Positions 22,939 to 31,274 of a DNA stretch of 64,000 bases are shown here, in pieces. The stretch's first letter is position 1. Each line of letters begins with the position of its first letter. The notes beneath the pieces were generated by a model, which ran no database searches, had not been told where the DNA came from, and saw nothing but the letters and a program-made list of their open reading frames with translations. Source of the DNA: Niveispirillum sp943371025 (GTDB taxonomy: Bacteria > Pseudomonadota > Alphaproteobacteria > Azospirillales > Azospirillaceae); NCBI GenBank assembly GCA_943371025.1, contig CALRTC020000003.1, positions 248,001 through 312,000 on the forward strand, given 5' to 3'. The position numbers were made by a program, and so were the translations under genes.

Positions 22939-24090
22939 ATGCGCGATACCTATCGGCTGGCGATGGTGGGGTTGGCGGGCACGCTGCTGGGCGTGGGCCT
23001 GGGCCGTTTCGCCTATACGCCGCTGCTGCCGGCCCTGGTGGGCGAAGGCTGGGTCGATGCCACGGGCGGCGCCCTGCTGGGGGCGGCCAACCTGACGGGA
23101 TATCTGCTGGGGGCCGTCAGTGCGGCCTGGGTGGGGCGGACCCTGGGGGCCGTGCGGGTCCTGCGCGCGGCCATGCTGATGGTGGCCCTGTCGCTGCTGG
23201 CCTGCGCCTGGAACGGCGGCATGGTCTGGCTGGGCTTCTGGCGGCTGCTGGCCGGGGTGGGCGGGGCCATGCTGATGATCCTGGCCGCCCCTGTGCTGAT
23301 GGCCATGGTGCCGGTGGAGCGTAAGCCGCTGGTGGCCGGCATCGTCTTTTCCGGCCTGGGGGCCGGGGTGATGATCAGCGGCACGGCGCTGCCCTGGCTG
23401 GCGGGTCATGGCGTTGCGACGGCCTGGGCCGGGATCGGGGTGTTTTCCCTGCTGCTGACGGTGCATTTCTGGCGGCGCTGGCCGTCGGCCCCGCATCTGA
23501 CGGCCGTGGCGGCACCGGGGCGGCAATCGGCGGCGCTGTGGCTGTTCACGGCCGCCTATGCCAGCGACGGCATGGGCTTTGTCCCGCACACGCTGTTCCT
23601 TTCCGATTACGTCGCCCGCGGGCTGGGGCAGGGGCTGTCCATGGGCGGGGTCTACTGGTTCATTTTCGGGGTTGGCGCCCTGGTCGGGCCTGTGCTGGTG
23701 GCGCGGATCGCCGGCCTGCTGGGCTTCACGGCGGCGCTGACGCTGGCGCTGGGCGTGAAGGCGATGGCGGTGGCCCTGCCGCTGCTATCCTCGGCCCCGC
23801 TGCCGCTGGGCCTGTCCGCCCTGGTCGTCGGGGCGCTGACACCGGGATGTGTGGCCCTGGCATCCGGTGTGGCGGGACAATTGGCGGGGGCGGCGGGGCA
23901 TACCGCGTCCTGGGCCCGGATGACGGGGTTTTTCGCATTGATGCAGGCCGGCGGTGGCTATGCCCTGTCGGCGCTGTTCGCGGCCACGGGCGCGCATCGG
24001 TCGCTGTTCGCCCTGGGGGCTTTGGTTCTGATGCTGGGAACGCTGGCGGGGCTGGCCGGCCTTGCCCGAACAAGAAGGATGCAATCATGA
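22939..24090 (+). CDS. MFS transporter (YbfB/YjiJ type)
   Basis: 383 aa, about twelve transmembrane segments. The opening LAGTLLGVGLGRFAYTPLLP is the hallmark of the YbfB/YjiJ family of MFS proteins, whose substrates are mostly unknown. AAAGGGG lies upstream of the ATG at 22939. Its stop overlaps the GST start (ATGA), so the two are translationally coupled, and the divergent LysR gene probably controls them. An efflux or uptake role cannot be distinguished by sequence. Confidence 0.85.
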   Translation: MRDTYRLAMVGLAGTLLGVGLGRFAYTPLLPALVGEGWVDATGGALLGAANLTGYLLGAVSAAWVGRTLGAVRVLRAAMLMVALSLLACAWNGGMVWLGFWRLLAGVGGAMLMILAAPVLMAMVPVERKPLVAGIVFSGLGAGVMISGTALPWLAGHGVATAWAGIGVFSLLLTVHFWRRWPSAPHLTAVAAPGRQSAALWLFTAAYASDGMGFVPHTLFLSDYVARGLGQGLSMGGVYWFIFGVGALVGPVLVARIAGLLGFTAALTLALGVKAMAVALPLLSSAPLPLGLSALVVGALTPGCVALASGVAGQLAGAAGHTASWARMTGFFALMQAGGGYALSALFAATGAHRSLFALGALVLMLGTLAGLAGLARTRRMQS

Positions 24091-24695
24091 AACTCTACAT
24101 CGCCAAGACCTCCCCCTATGCCCGCAAGGTGGCAGCCCTGGTGCATGAGAAGGGGACGGAAGCGCTGGACCGCGTCGCCATCATCACGGTCGATCCCTGG
24201 ATCGACCCGGCCGACCTGCAGGCGGCGGCCCCGTCCGGCAAGGTGCCGGCCCTGGTCACGGATGACGGCTGGTCCCTGGGGGAAAGCTGGGCCATCGCCG
24301 ATTATCTGGATACGGTTCTGCCCGGCCGCCGGCTGCTGCCGGCCGAAGGGCCCGCGCGCTGGCGGGCGCTGCGCCTGTCCGCCCTGGCCCATGGCTTGAT
24401 GGATGCAGCCTTCAGTGCCGTGGTCGAGGGGCGGCGGCCGGCGGGTGAACAGTCCCCCGGCTGGGTGGCGCGGCAGAAGGCGGCCATTGCGCGCAGCCTG
24501 CCGGTCCTGGAAGGGGCCATGGCAGATCTGGAAGCCGAGGGGTTCGGGCTGGGTGGCCTTTCCGTGGCCGTAGCGCTGGACTATCTTGATTTCCGGCATG
24601 ATTCGATCGACTGGCGCCAGGGCTGCCCGCTGCTGGCCGACTGGTGCGCCGGGATATCCGGACGCCCAAGCTTACGCGCGACGGATCCGCGTTGA
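24087..24695 (+). CDS. Glutathione S-transferase family protein
   Basis: 202 aa GST fold. The N-terminal thioredoxin-like domain starts MKLYIAKTSPYARKV, with Ser at the position of the catalytic hydroxyl. The cis-Pro segment SGKVPALV and the gamma-Glu-binding LGESWAIADYL follow. The C-terminal helical domain runs from about residue 85. Cytosolic; it probably conjugates or reduces an electrophile, or a glutathione adduct. ATGA overlap with the MFS gene. The pairing of GST and transporter under a LysR regulator suggests detoxification, by context only. Confidence 0.82.
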   Translation: MKLYIAKTSPYARKVAALVHEKGTEALDRVAIITVDPWIDPADLQAAAPSGKVPALVTDDGWSLGESWAIADYLDTVLPGRRLLPAEGPARWRALRLSALAHGLMDAAFSAVVEGRRPAGEQSPGWVARQKAAIARSLPVLEGAMADLEAEGFGLGGLSVAVALDYLDFRHDSIDWRQGCPLLADWCAGISGRPSLRATDPR

Positions 24696-24711
24696 GCGCC
24701 TAATACCATGT

Positions 24712-24794
24712 CCCGGTGATCGCAGCCGATCATCGGGCTTCAATCGCCAGCGCCGCCATACCAATTCCCCATGATCCCGGCTCATTGGGAATTG
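24712..24794 (+). repeat. Two adjacent palindromic elements
   Basis: The first (24712-24737) is a diverged copy of the palindrome at 3392-3417 and is followed by the same tail (CAATCGCCAGCGCC). The second (24762-24794) is a hairpin, CAATTCCC-ATGA with its near complement, flanked by ATAC and TGTTAT like the other repeat hairpins in the window. Confidence 0.65.
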
Positions 24795-24831
24795 TTATAA
24801 GATGGGGCATCGGCCGATCCGGAGAGTGCCT

Positions 24832-25302
24832 ATGCCCCGCTTTCTTCCGCTTCTCGCTCTGCTTGTTGTCTGCTGGCCGGCCTCGGCTGCCGAAACGGTG
24901 GCCGATGATCTGGCCTGGCTGTCCGGCCAGTGGCTGGGCACCATGAACGGCAGCCGCATTGAGGAGCATTACATGCGCCCGGCGGCCGGAATCATCGTTG
25001 GTATGAGCCGAAGCTTGCGGACAGGCCGGCCACCGGAAGTGGAGTTCATCCGCATAGCGCCCGATGCGACGGGGCGCCTTGCCTACCATGCCCACCCCAT
25101 GGGACAGGCGCCCGCTGTCTTTCCGTTGGTGGAGGCGTCGCCTGATCTGGCGGTCTTCGCCAACCCCACCCATGATTTCCCGCAGGTGATCCGCTATCGC
25201 CGCGTCGGCGACACCCTGACCGCCACGATCGAGGGGCCGGGAAAAGATGGCGCAACCCGGCGGTTCAGTTGGTCGTGGACGCTGGCTGGTCCGGCCCCCT
25301 GA
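24832..25302 (+). CDS. Small secreted protein, DUF6265-like (paralog 1)
   Basis: 156 aa with a signal peptide (MPRFLPLLALLVVCWPASAA). The mature part contains DLAWLSGQWLGTM, EEHYMRP, GIIVGMSRSL, EVEFIRI and the late HDFPQVIRYRR, a pattern of the DUF6265 family of small, probably beta-barrel exported proteins. GGAGAG upstream supports ATG 24832. Paralogous to the gene at 25428-25910. Function unknown; the fold resembles lipocalin-like small-ligand binders, which is only an analogy. Confidence 0.7.
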   Translation: MPRFLPLLALLVVCWPASAAETVADDLAWLSGQWLGTMNGSRIEEHYMRPAAGIIVGMSRSLRTGRPPEVEFIRIAPDATGRLAYHAHPMGQAPAVFPLVEASPDLAVFANPTHDFPQVIRYRRVGDTLTATIEGPGKDGATRRFSWSWTLAGPAP

Positions 25303-25427
25303 CGGCCCATGTCGAGACTTTTCCTGCTGTTTCGCCGAAATCTTCGGGATAGCTTCGATGGAGGCGACGAACCCCCGATAAAGGCGTAACATGGTTAAAA
25401 CAAAGCAAAACCAAAGGGAGGGTGTTC

Positions 25428-25910
25428 ATGTCTCGCCTCTTTGCCGTCTTGTTCTTCGTTTTGACCCTGTTGGCTCCCACACAATCACACGCGGCCGATG
25501 ATCCGCTGAAGCAGCTGGCCTGGCTGTCGGGCCAATGGGCGGGGCGGGAGGGAAATGCCCGCACCGAACAGCATTTCATGAAGCCGGCGGGTGGCGTCAT
25601 GCTGGGCATGCGCCGCAGCCTGTCCACCAGCCGCGGCACCGACACTGAATTCATCCGCATCGTCGTCGAAGCCGATGGCAGCGTGGTCTATTACGGCCAG
25701 CCGCTGGGTCTTGCGAATGTCATGCCCTTCAAGCTGGCGGAGAGCGGGCCCAACACGGCCACCTTCGTCAATACCAGCATCGATTATCCGCAGCGCGTCG
25801 TCTTCAACCGCTATGGCGGGGTGATGGTGGTCGCCCTGGAGGGACCGGATGGCCATGGCGGTGTGCGCCGCTTCGGCTGGACCTGGAAACGGGCCGGCGA
25901 CGCGCCCTGA
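25428..25910 (+). CDS. Small secreted protein, DUF6265-like (paralog 2)
   Basis: 160 aa with a signal peptide (MSRLFAVLFFVLTLLAPTQS, then HA). It shares with its upstream neighbour QLAWLSGQWAG, EQHFMKP, MLGMRRSLSTSRG, TEFIRIV and a late DYPQRVVFNRY. GGGAGGG precedes ATG 25428; a GTG six bases upstream is less likely. A T8 run follows the stop. A tandem duplication with 125 bp between. Function unknown. Confidence 0.72.
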   Translation: MSRLFAVLFFVLTLLAPTQSHAADDPLKQLAWLSGQWAGREGNARTEQHFMKPAGGVMLGMRRSLSTSRGTDTEFIRIVVEADGSVVYYGQPLGLANVMPFKLAESGPNTATFVNTSIDYPQRVVFNRYGGVMVVALEGPDGHGGVRRFGWTWKRAGDAP

Positions 25911-25927
25911 TTTTTTTTAAGCCCCCA

Positions 25928-25954
25928 TGTCACACGCGGTCATGGCGTCTCGTC
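25928..25954 (+). promoter_or_regulatory. ECF41-type promoter (TGTCACA-N16-CGTC)
   Basis: TGTCACA at 25928-25934 and CGTC at 25951-25954, 58 bp before the AhpD-like gene. From memory, ECF41 sigma factors recognise this pair upstream of their linked carboxymuconolactone decarboxylase/oxidoreductase/epimerase gene. The ECF41 gene itself is next in this operon, so positive autoregulation is predicted. Confidence 0.7.
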
Positions 25955-26012
25955 CTGGTATTCGAAGCCCCCGATGCGGGGGGCCCGATGACACCCATGA
26001 TGGAGACGACCC

Positions 26013-26477
26013 ATGACCGCGCGTTTGAATTTCCATGCTGCCGCCCCCGACCTGATGCGCCCGCTGCTGGATCTCAGCGCCAAGGTGGCGGATTGCGGGC
26101 TGGAGTTCAGCCTGCTGGAACTGGTGAAGACCCGCGCCTCGCAGATCAACCGCTGTGCCTTCTGCCTGCATATGCATACAAGTGACGCCCGCGCGGCCGG
26201 GGAGACGGAAGAACGGCTTTATCTGCTGGACGCTTGGCGGGAAAGCAGCCTCTATACTGATCGCGAGCGTGCCGCCCTGGCCTGGACCGAGGCCCTGACC
26301 GACATCGCCCATAGCGGCGCATCGGATGCGGATTACGCCCTGCTGCAGGCGCATTTCACCGCAGAGGAGCAGGTGAAGCTGACCATGGCCATTGGGATCA
26401 TCAATGTCTGGAACCGCTTCGCCGTCGGGTTCCGCGCCCAGCATCCCAAGGCCAAGGTCCGTGTCAGCGCGGCCTGA
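26013..26477 (+). CDS. AhpD-like carboxymuconolactone-decarboxylase-family protein
   Basis: 154 aa, all-helical AhpD-like fold with the redox motif NRCAFCLHMH (CxxC then His) around residue 48 and family residues FSLLELVKTRASQIN and AIGIINVWNRFAV. AhpD-type proteins act as peroxidase or disulfide-relay partners through the CxxC pair. Its 3' end overlaps the ECF41 sigma gene by 17 bp. This linkage is the classic ECF41 neighbourhood, and the predicted ECF41 promoter lies immediately upstream. Cytosolic; the physiological substrate is unknown. Confidence 0.88.
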   Translation: MTARLNFHAAAPDLMRPLLDLSAKVADCGLEFSLLELVKTRASQINRCAFCLHMHTSDARAAGETEERLYLLDAWRESSLYTDRERAALAWTEALTDIAHSGASDADYALLQAHFTAEEQVKLTMAIGIINVWNRFAVGFRAQHPKAKVRVSAA

Positions 26478-27348
26478 GCCCGAGGCGCTGAGCCTGTTCA
26501 ACGCCCTGCGGCCGCGGCTGTCCCGCATCGCCTATCGCATGCTGGGCTCCGTGGCCGAGGCCGAGGACATGGTGCAGGAGGACTGGCTGCGCTGGGCCGG
26601 GGTGGATCATGCCGGGGTCAAGGATGCGGAGGCCTATCTGGTCCGGCTGGTCAGCCGGCTGTGCCTGGACCAGATGAAATCCGCCCGCGCCCGGCATGAA
26701 ACCTATATCGGCCCCTGGCTGCCCGAACCCTTCATCGATCCGGATGCCGGGCGGGAGGAGGCGGAGGAGGTGACCATGGCCCTGATGCTGGCCCTGGAGC
26801 GGCTGTCGCCGCTGGAACGCGCTGCCTTCCTGCTGCATGACGTGTTCGGCCAGCCATTCGACGCGGTGGCTGCCGCCCTGGATCGGGACGAGGCGGCATG
26901 CCGGCAATTGGCGTCGCGCGCCCGCACCCATGTGCGTGGCGCCCGCCCGCGCTTTCCCGTGGCACCCGACCGGGGGCGGGAAATCGCCGATGCCTTCCTG
27001 GCCGCCGCGCATAATGGCGATGTGGCGGGCCTGCGCGGGCTGCTGGCGGCCGACGCTGTGCTGTACACCGATGGCGGCAGCCATCGCCGCGCCGCCGTGA
27101 ACCCGATCTTCAGCCAGGACAAGATCGCCCGCTTCTTTGCCGGCATTGCCGCCAAGCGCGATCTGCAGATGCCGCAGGTCCTTTGGCGCGGGGTGGTCGA
27201 CGGGCTGCCCGGCTATGTCAGCGTCGGCACGGATGGGGTGCTGCAAAGCACGGCCTTGCTCATCGATGGCGACGCGGTGGTCGCTATCTATATCACCCGC
27301 AACCCGGACAAGCTGCGCCACCTGGAAGGGGTGGTGGGGCGGGCGTGA
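26461..27348 (+). CDS. ECF41-family RNA polymerase sigma factor with SnoaL-like C-terminal domain
   Basis: 295 aa. Sigma2 begins FNALRPRLSRIAYRMLGSVA with AEDMVQEDWLRW. The inter-domain motif GPWLPEPF and sigma4 (ALERLSPLERAAFLLHDVFG) follow, then a roughly 110-residue SnoaL-like C-terminal extension with the ECF41 hallmark NPDKL near the end. In ECF41 factors this extension replaces an anti-sigma factor and tunes activity. The usual DGGGK motif appears here as DGGSHR, a notable change. I infer a GTG start at 26461, inside the AhpD gene, because no ATG lies before the conserved region and AAGG precedes it. Confidence 0.85.
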   Translation: MSARPEPEALSLFNALRPRLSRIAYRMLGSVAEAEDMVQEDWLRWAGVDHAGVKDAEAYLVRLVSRLCLDQMKSARARHETYIGPWLPEPFIDPDAGREEAEEVTMALMLALERLSPLERAAFLLHDVFGQPFDAVAAALDRDEAACRQLASRARTHVRGARPRFPVAPDRGREIADAFLAAAHNGDVAGLRGLLAADAVLYTDGGSHRRAAVNPIFSQDKIARFFAGIAAKRDLQMPQVLWRGVVDGLPGYVSVGTDGVLQSTALLIDGDAVVAIYITRNPDKLRHLEGVVGRA

Positions 27349-27351
27349 GGA

Positions 27352-28320
27352 TCAACGCCAGGCGCCCACCAGTTCCACCTCTTCCCCGCCCATGCCGCGT
27401 TTGAAGCTGGTGAAGCCGGGGCCGGCATCGGGCAGCAGGCCGCCCAGGTCGAACCAGTGGCGGCCCTGGTCCTTCAGTTCAGCCACGGCGCGCCAGAGCA
27501 GCAGATTGTGGGCGCGGGCCTTGCGCCCGGCGGCATTGGTCCAGCCGATCTGATAGGTGGCGGCCTTGCCATGACCCAGAATAAGGATGCCGGAAACCGG
27601 TTCCCCATCCTTGACGGCGCGCAGGATCAGGAAGTCGCCATCCTTATACATGCCGGTGCGCATGCGGATGACCAGTTTGGCCGAGGGGCCACGATAATTC
27701 TTCGCCGCCTTGTCCTTCTGGTATTCCTCCAGCAACCAGGGCAGCAGAGTCTTGCCGTCGCGGTCGATTTCCACCACAAGCCCGGCGCGTTCGGACTGGT
27801 TCAGGGCGTTGCGCCATTTTTGCGCCAGGCCGGCGCGTAAGGTCGTCAGGTCGCGGCACAGATCCAGCCAGATGGTCTGGTATCCCGGCGCCTTGTCCCG
27901 CCGGAACCCGGCCCAGCGCATCATGGCGTTGCCTTCGTCGCCCGCCGGCCATTCGGGCACGACGGCGGTCCAGCGCAGGGGGCCGCTGGGATATTCCTTG
28001 CGGATCTGCTTCATCACCATGGCGAAAACGGCGGGCTTGCGCGCCTCCGGCCGCAGCAGGGGGCCGCGATGCAGGCGGGCGACGCGGATCAGCCTGAACA
28101 GCCGCCGCTCGCTCATCACCACCAGCCCGATGGGCTTGTCTGCCAGTTCGATGATGCCCAGCCGGGGGCGCCAGCCCTCCACCGTCAACATGGCCTGATT
28201 GTAGCCGAAGCCCTGGGTCAGGCTGCTTTGCCCGCAATCGGCCAGCAGTTGAGCCCATTCGGACAGGCGGCCCACATCCCAGACGATGCGCAGCGGGGGC
28301 GGGTTGTCGAGATCGGTCAT
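27352..28320 (-). CDS. FemAB/GNAT-like acyltransferase
   Basis: 322 aa. The C-terminal half has the GNAT/FemAB pattern: EEYQKDKAAKNYRGPS, then FLILRAVKDGEPVSGILIL, a core strand-turn-helix, then YQIGWTNAAGRKARAHNLLLW and the late FDLGGLLPDAGPGFTSFKRG. The YQIGW and FKRGMGG elements are shared with FemX/BioF2-type proteins of Gram-negative bacteria, some linked to polysaccharide or peptidoglycan synthesis. No signal peptide. It ends 3 bp from the convergent sigma gene and is divergent from epmA by 69 bp. Acyl donor and acceptor unknown. Confidence 0.75.
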   Translation of the reverse strand: MTDLDNPPPLRIVWDVGRLSEWAQLLADCGQSSLTQGFGYNQAMLTVEGWRPRLGIIELADKPIGLVVMSERRLFRLIRVARLHRGPLLRPEARKPAVFAMVMKQIRKEYPSGPLRWTAVVPEWPAGDEGNAMMRWAGFRRDKAPGYQTIWLDLCRDLTTLRAGLAQKWRNALNQSERAGLVVEIDRDGKTLLPWLLEEYQKDKAAKNYRGPSAKLVIRMRTGMYKDGDFLILRAVKDGEPVSGILILGHGKAATYQIGWTNAAGRKARAHNLLLWRAVAELKDQGRHWFDLGGLLPDAGPGFTSFKRGMGGEEVELVGAWR

Positions 28321-28389
28321 CGTCGGCGGTTGCAAGTCGGAACGGGGAAGGCGAGAGTGCCCCCGTTCCCCTTGGCCTGTCGAGTAATC

Positions 28390-29448
28390 ATGCGCACCGC
28401 CCCCCTGTCCCCCGTCTGGTGGCACCCCGACCATTTCCAGAAAAAGCGCGCCCATCTGGCTGTGCGCCAGACGGTGATGCGCACATTGCGCCGCTGGTTC
28501 GAGGATCAGGGGTTTGATGAGGTGGAGACGCCGGCCCTGCAGGTCTCCCCGGGGTTGGAAGTGCATCTGATGGCGTTCGCCACCGATCTGGTGGGGCCAC
28601 ACCCCGATGATCGCCGCCGCCTCTACCTGCACACCAGCCCCGAATTCACCATGAAGAAGCTGCTGGCGGCGGGCGTGCCGAAGCTGTTCCAGCTGTCCCA
28701 TGTCTATCGCAATGGGGAGCGGTCGGGCACGCACCATCCGGAATTCGCCATGCTGGAATGGTATCGCGCCGGGGCGGGATATCGCGATCTGATGGAGGAT
28801 TGCGTGGCGCTGGTGCGGGCGGCCTGCGGGGCGGCAGGCCGGGACAAGCTGCGCTTTCGCGGCATCGAATGCGATCCGTTTGCCGACTGGCGGGTGCTGA
28901 GCGTGCAGGATGCCTTTCTGCACTATGCCGGCATCGACCTTCTGTCCACGGCGCCCGACCCGCTGCGTCCCGACCGCGATCTTCTGGCGGCGGAGGTTGC
29001 GCGCATCGGCATCCGGGTGGCCGACAGCGACACCTGGGAGGATCTGTTCTTCCGCGTCAGCCTGGACCGGATCGAACCGCATCTGGGCATGGATGTGCCC
29101 ACCTTCCTGGCCGATTATCCCGTGTCCATGGCCGCCCTGGCCCGGCCCAAGCCCGACGATCCGCGCGTGGCGGAACGGTTCGAGCTGTATGGCTGCGGCG
29201 TGGAACTGGCCAATGCCTTCGGCGAACTGACCGACCCTGTGCTGCAGCGCAGCCGGTTCGAAGCCGACATGGCGGAGAAGGAACGGCTTTACGGCGAGCG
29301 CTACCCCATTGACGAGGAATTTCTGGCAGCCCTGCCGCTGATGCCGGACAGCGCCGGTATCGCCCTGGGCTTCGACCGGCTGGCCATGATCGTGGCCGGC
29401 GCCGACAAGATCGACGATGTGCTGTGGGCGCCGGTGGCGACGGCGTGA
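28390..29448 (+). CDS. epmA: EF-P beta-lysine ligase (EpmA/GenX/PoxA)
   Basis: 352 aa class II lysyl-tRNA-synthetase paralog without the anticodon-binding domain. It ligates (beta-)lysine to translation elongation factor P, relieving polyproline stalling. Motif 1 runs through FEDQGFDEVETPALQ. Motif 2 is FQLSHVYRNGERSGTHHPEF, with the catalytic Arg. The C-terminal motif 3 is GIALGFDRLAMIVAG, with the ATP-binding Arg. The length (about 325-350) is right for GenX and too short for LysS. The EpmB aminomutase and efp are not in this window. It ends 4 bp from the convergent binding-protein gene. Confidence 0.92.
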   Translation: MRTAPLSPVWWHPDHFQKKRAHLAVRQTVMRTLRRWFEDQGFDEVETPALQVSPGLEVHLMAFATDLVGPHPDDRRRLYLHTSPEFTMKKLLAAGVPKLFQLSHVYRNGERSGTHHPEFAMLEWYRAGAGYRDLMEDCVALVRAACGAAGRDKLRFRGIECDPFADWRVLSVQDAFLHYAGIDLLSTAPDPLRPDRDLLAAEVARIGIRVADSDTWEDLFFRVSLDRIEPHLGMDVPTFLADYPVSMAALARPKPDDPRVAERFELYGCGVELANAFGELTDPVLQRSRFEADMAEKERLYGERYPIDEEFLAALPLMPDSAGIALGFDRLAMIVAGADKIDDVLWAPVATA

Positions 29449-29452
29449 GTGG

Positions 29453-31057
29453 TTACCCTAACGACAGATAGCGCGCCGAATGCAGGTCCAGCGGGTTGTC
29501 GGCCCAGCCTTTCAGCTTGGGTGAGATCAACCGCCGGCTGGATTGGCGCATGACGGGGATCATGGGCATGTCGGCCATGGCGATTTTCTCCGCCGCGGCC
29601 AGTCGGGTGCGGAATTCATCCAGGGTCAGCGACTGGTCGACCGCGTCCATGGCCTGATCCAGGGCCGGGTTGATATAGCCGGGGCCGACAGTATTGGCGC
29701 GGGAGCGCAGCAGGTTCAGATATTCGGTCACCAGACCCACGGCCCAGGTGATGCGCACGATGTCCGGATAGGTGTGTTCCTTCATCCGGCTGACCACGAT
29801 CTTGAATTCCTGGTTTGACAGCGTGGTCCGCACCCCCAGCACCTGTTGCCACATGGCGGCGACGGCCACGGCGACCTGCCGGTTCAACTCGTTCGTGTTG
29901 TAGAGCAGTTCGATCGACAGGCCGTTATTGGGGCCGTAGCCGGCCTTGGCAAACAACGCCCTGGCCTTGGCGATGCGGTCGGCATCGGTCCAGTCGGCCC
30001 AATCCGGTTTGGGCGGGGTGTACCCGGCCAGCCCTTCCGGCGTCATGGCAAAGGCCGTACGTTCGCCGCCCTTGGTGATCTTCTCCACAATGGTCTTGCG
30101 GTCGATGGCCATGGACAGGGCCACGCACAGGTCGGGATTGTCCTTCCAGGGGGCCTTGGTCAGGTTGGGGATCAGGAAGAAGGTGCTGGCGCGGTAGGCC
30201 AGATGCAGGCTGTCGGCCAGATTGGTGCGCGCCCAGTCCAGCTGCGTGGGCGGCACCTCCTTGGTCACATGCAGTTCGCCGGCCCGGAACCGCTTCATCT
30301 CCGTCTGCAGATCTTCGGTGATGTGGTAATTCACGCCCGCAATGCCGATACCGGCTGCGCCGTGAAAATGCGGGTTGACCGCCAGGGCGTAATGGCTTTG
30401 CGGCACGGCCGACGTCAGCACGAAGGGGCCGTTGCTGATCAGCTTGCCCGGCGCCACGAAGGCATCGCCATGCTGGGCCACCGACCCGCGATGCAGCGGC
30501 GACAGCACCCAATAGGCGGTATAGACGGTCAGGTCCGGCTTGGGATGTTCCAGCGTCACCAGCAGGGTGCGCGGGTCCAGCGCCTTCACGCCCAGACTTT
30601 CCGCCGGCTTGCCCTCCTGCAGGATGGGCAGGGCGTTCTTGATCGGCGCCACCCATTCCGGCAGGCCCAGCCGCGTGGCCGGCGTGACGGCGCGGCGCCA
30701 GGCGAAGACGAAATCATCGGCGACCACCGGGCTGCCGTCGGACCATTTGGCATCGGCGCGCAGGTGGAAGGTCCAGGTCAGGCCATCGGCACTCGTCTCC
30801 CACCTCTCCGCCACGCCGGGAATAATGGCGCCGTCGGCCCCGAAACTGGTCAGCCCCTCCCACAATTCGATGAACAGGGCGCCGGCGACGATCGTGGTGG
30901 ACCGGTGCGGGTCCAGCGTATCCACCTCTGGTCCCATGCCGATATTCAGCACGGGCTTGCCCTGGGCCCCGGCGTCCATGCTGCCCAGCAGGGGAAGGGC
31001 GGCACCCGCCGCCAGCAGGGCCCGGCGTGTCAGGCCTACACGTTCATTGGCGCACAT
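29453..31057 (-). CDS. ABC transporter substrate-binding protein, family 5 (peptide type), orphan
   Basis: 534 aa periplasmic oligopeptide/dipeptide-binding protein of the OppA/DppA class. The N-terminus ERVGLTRRALLAAGAALPLL is a signal peptide with a twin-arginine-like motif. Family segments include EVDTLDPHRSTT, ELWEGLTSF, PGVAERWETSADGLTWTFHL and WSDGSPVVADDFVFAWRR. The ATG at 31057 was chosen because upstream in-frame residues look non-coding. No permease or ATPase genes are adjacent, so it probably works with a transporter encoded elsewhere. OppA-like proteins in Gram-negatives often bind murein tripeptide or peptides; ligand unknown. Confidence 0.87.
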   Translation of the reverse strand: MCANERVGLTRRALLAAGAALPLLGSMDAGAQGKPVLNIGMGPEVDTLDPHRSTTIVAGALFIELWEGLTSFGADGAIIPGVAERWETSADGLTWTFHLRADAKWSDGSPVVADDFVFAWRRAVTPATRLGLPEWVAPIKNALPILQEGKPAESLGVKALDPRTLLVTLEHPKPDLTVYTAYWVLSPLHRGSVAQHGDAFVAPGKLISNGPFVLTSAVPQSHYALAVNPHFHGAAGIGIAGVNYHITEDLQTEMKRFRAGELHVTKEVPPTQLDWARTNLADSLHLAYRASTFFLIPNLTKAPWKDNPDLCVALSMAIDRKTIVEKITKGGERTAFAMTPEGLAGYTPPKPDWADWTDADRIAKARALFAKAGYGPNNGLSIELLYNTNELNRQVAVAVAAMWQQVLGVRTTLSNQEFKIVVSRMKEHTYPDIVRITWAVGLVTEYLNLLRSRANTVGPGYINPALDQAMDAVDQSLTLDEFRTRLAAAEKIAMADMPMIPVMRQSSRRLISPKLKGWADNPLDLHSARYLSLG

Positions 31058-31274
31058 GATCAAGGACTTGCACCTTTTCTGTTCTGGCCGGCACAGACTG
31101 AGCCCTTGCCGCATCGCTGTCGAGTGGCTATCGGGATTGTCCGTCCGAAACATGCCCAGGCGGTGCCGTGGCGCCGCCACAAAGCAGGACAAGGATCAGG
31201 CTGTCGCCGGGATCATTCGGGCGACGACAGGCAAGGAGCGGTGCCCCGGAACGAAACGGGCACCGATATGGGGA

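Noticed and set aside
25911..25920. Terminator after the second DUF6265-like gene
   Set aside because: There is a T8 run but only a 4-bp unstable stem before it; not called.
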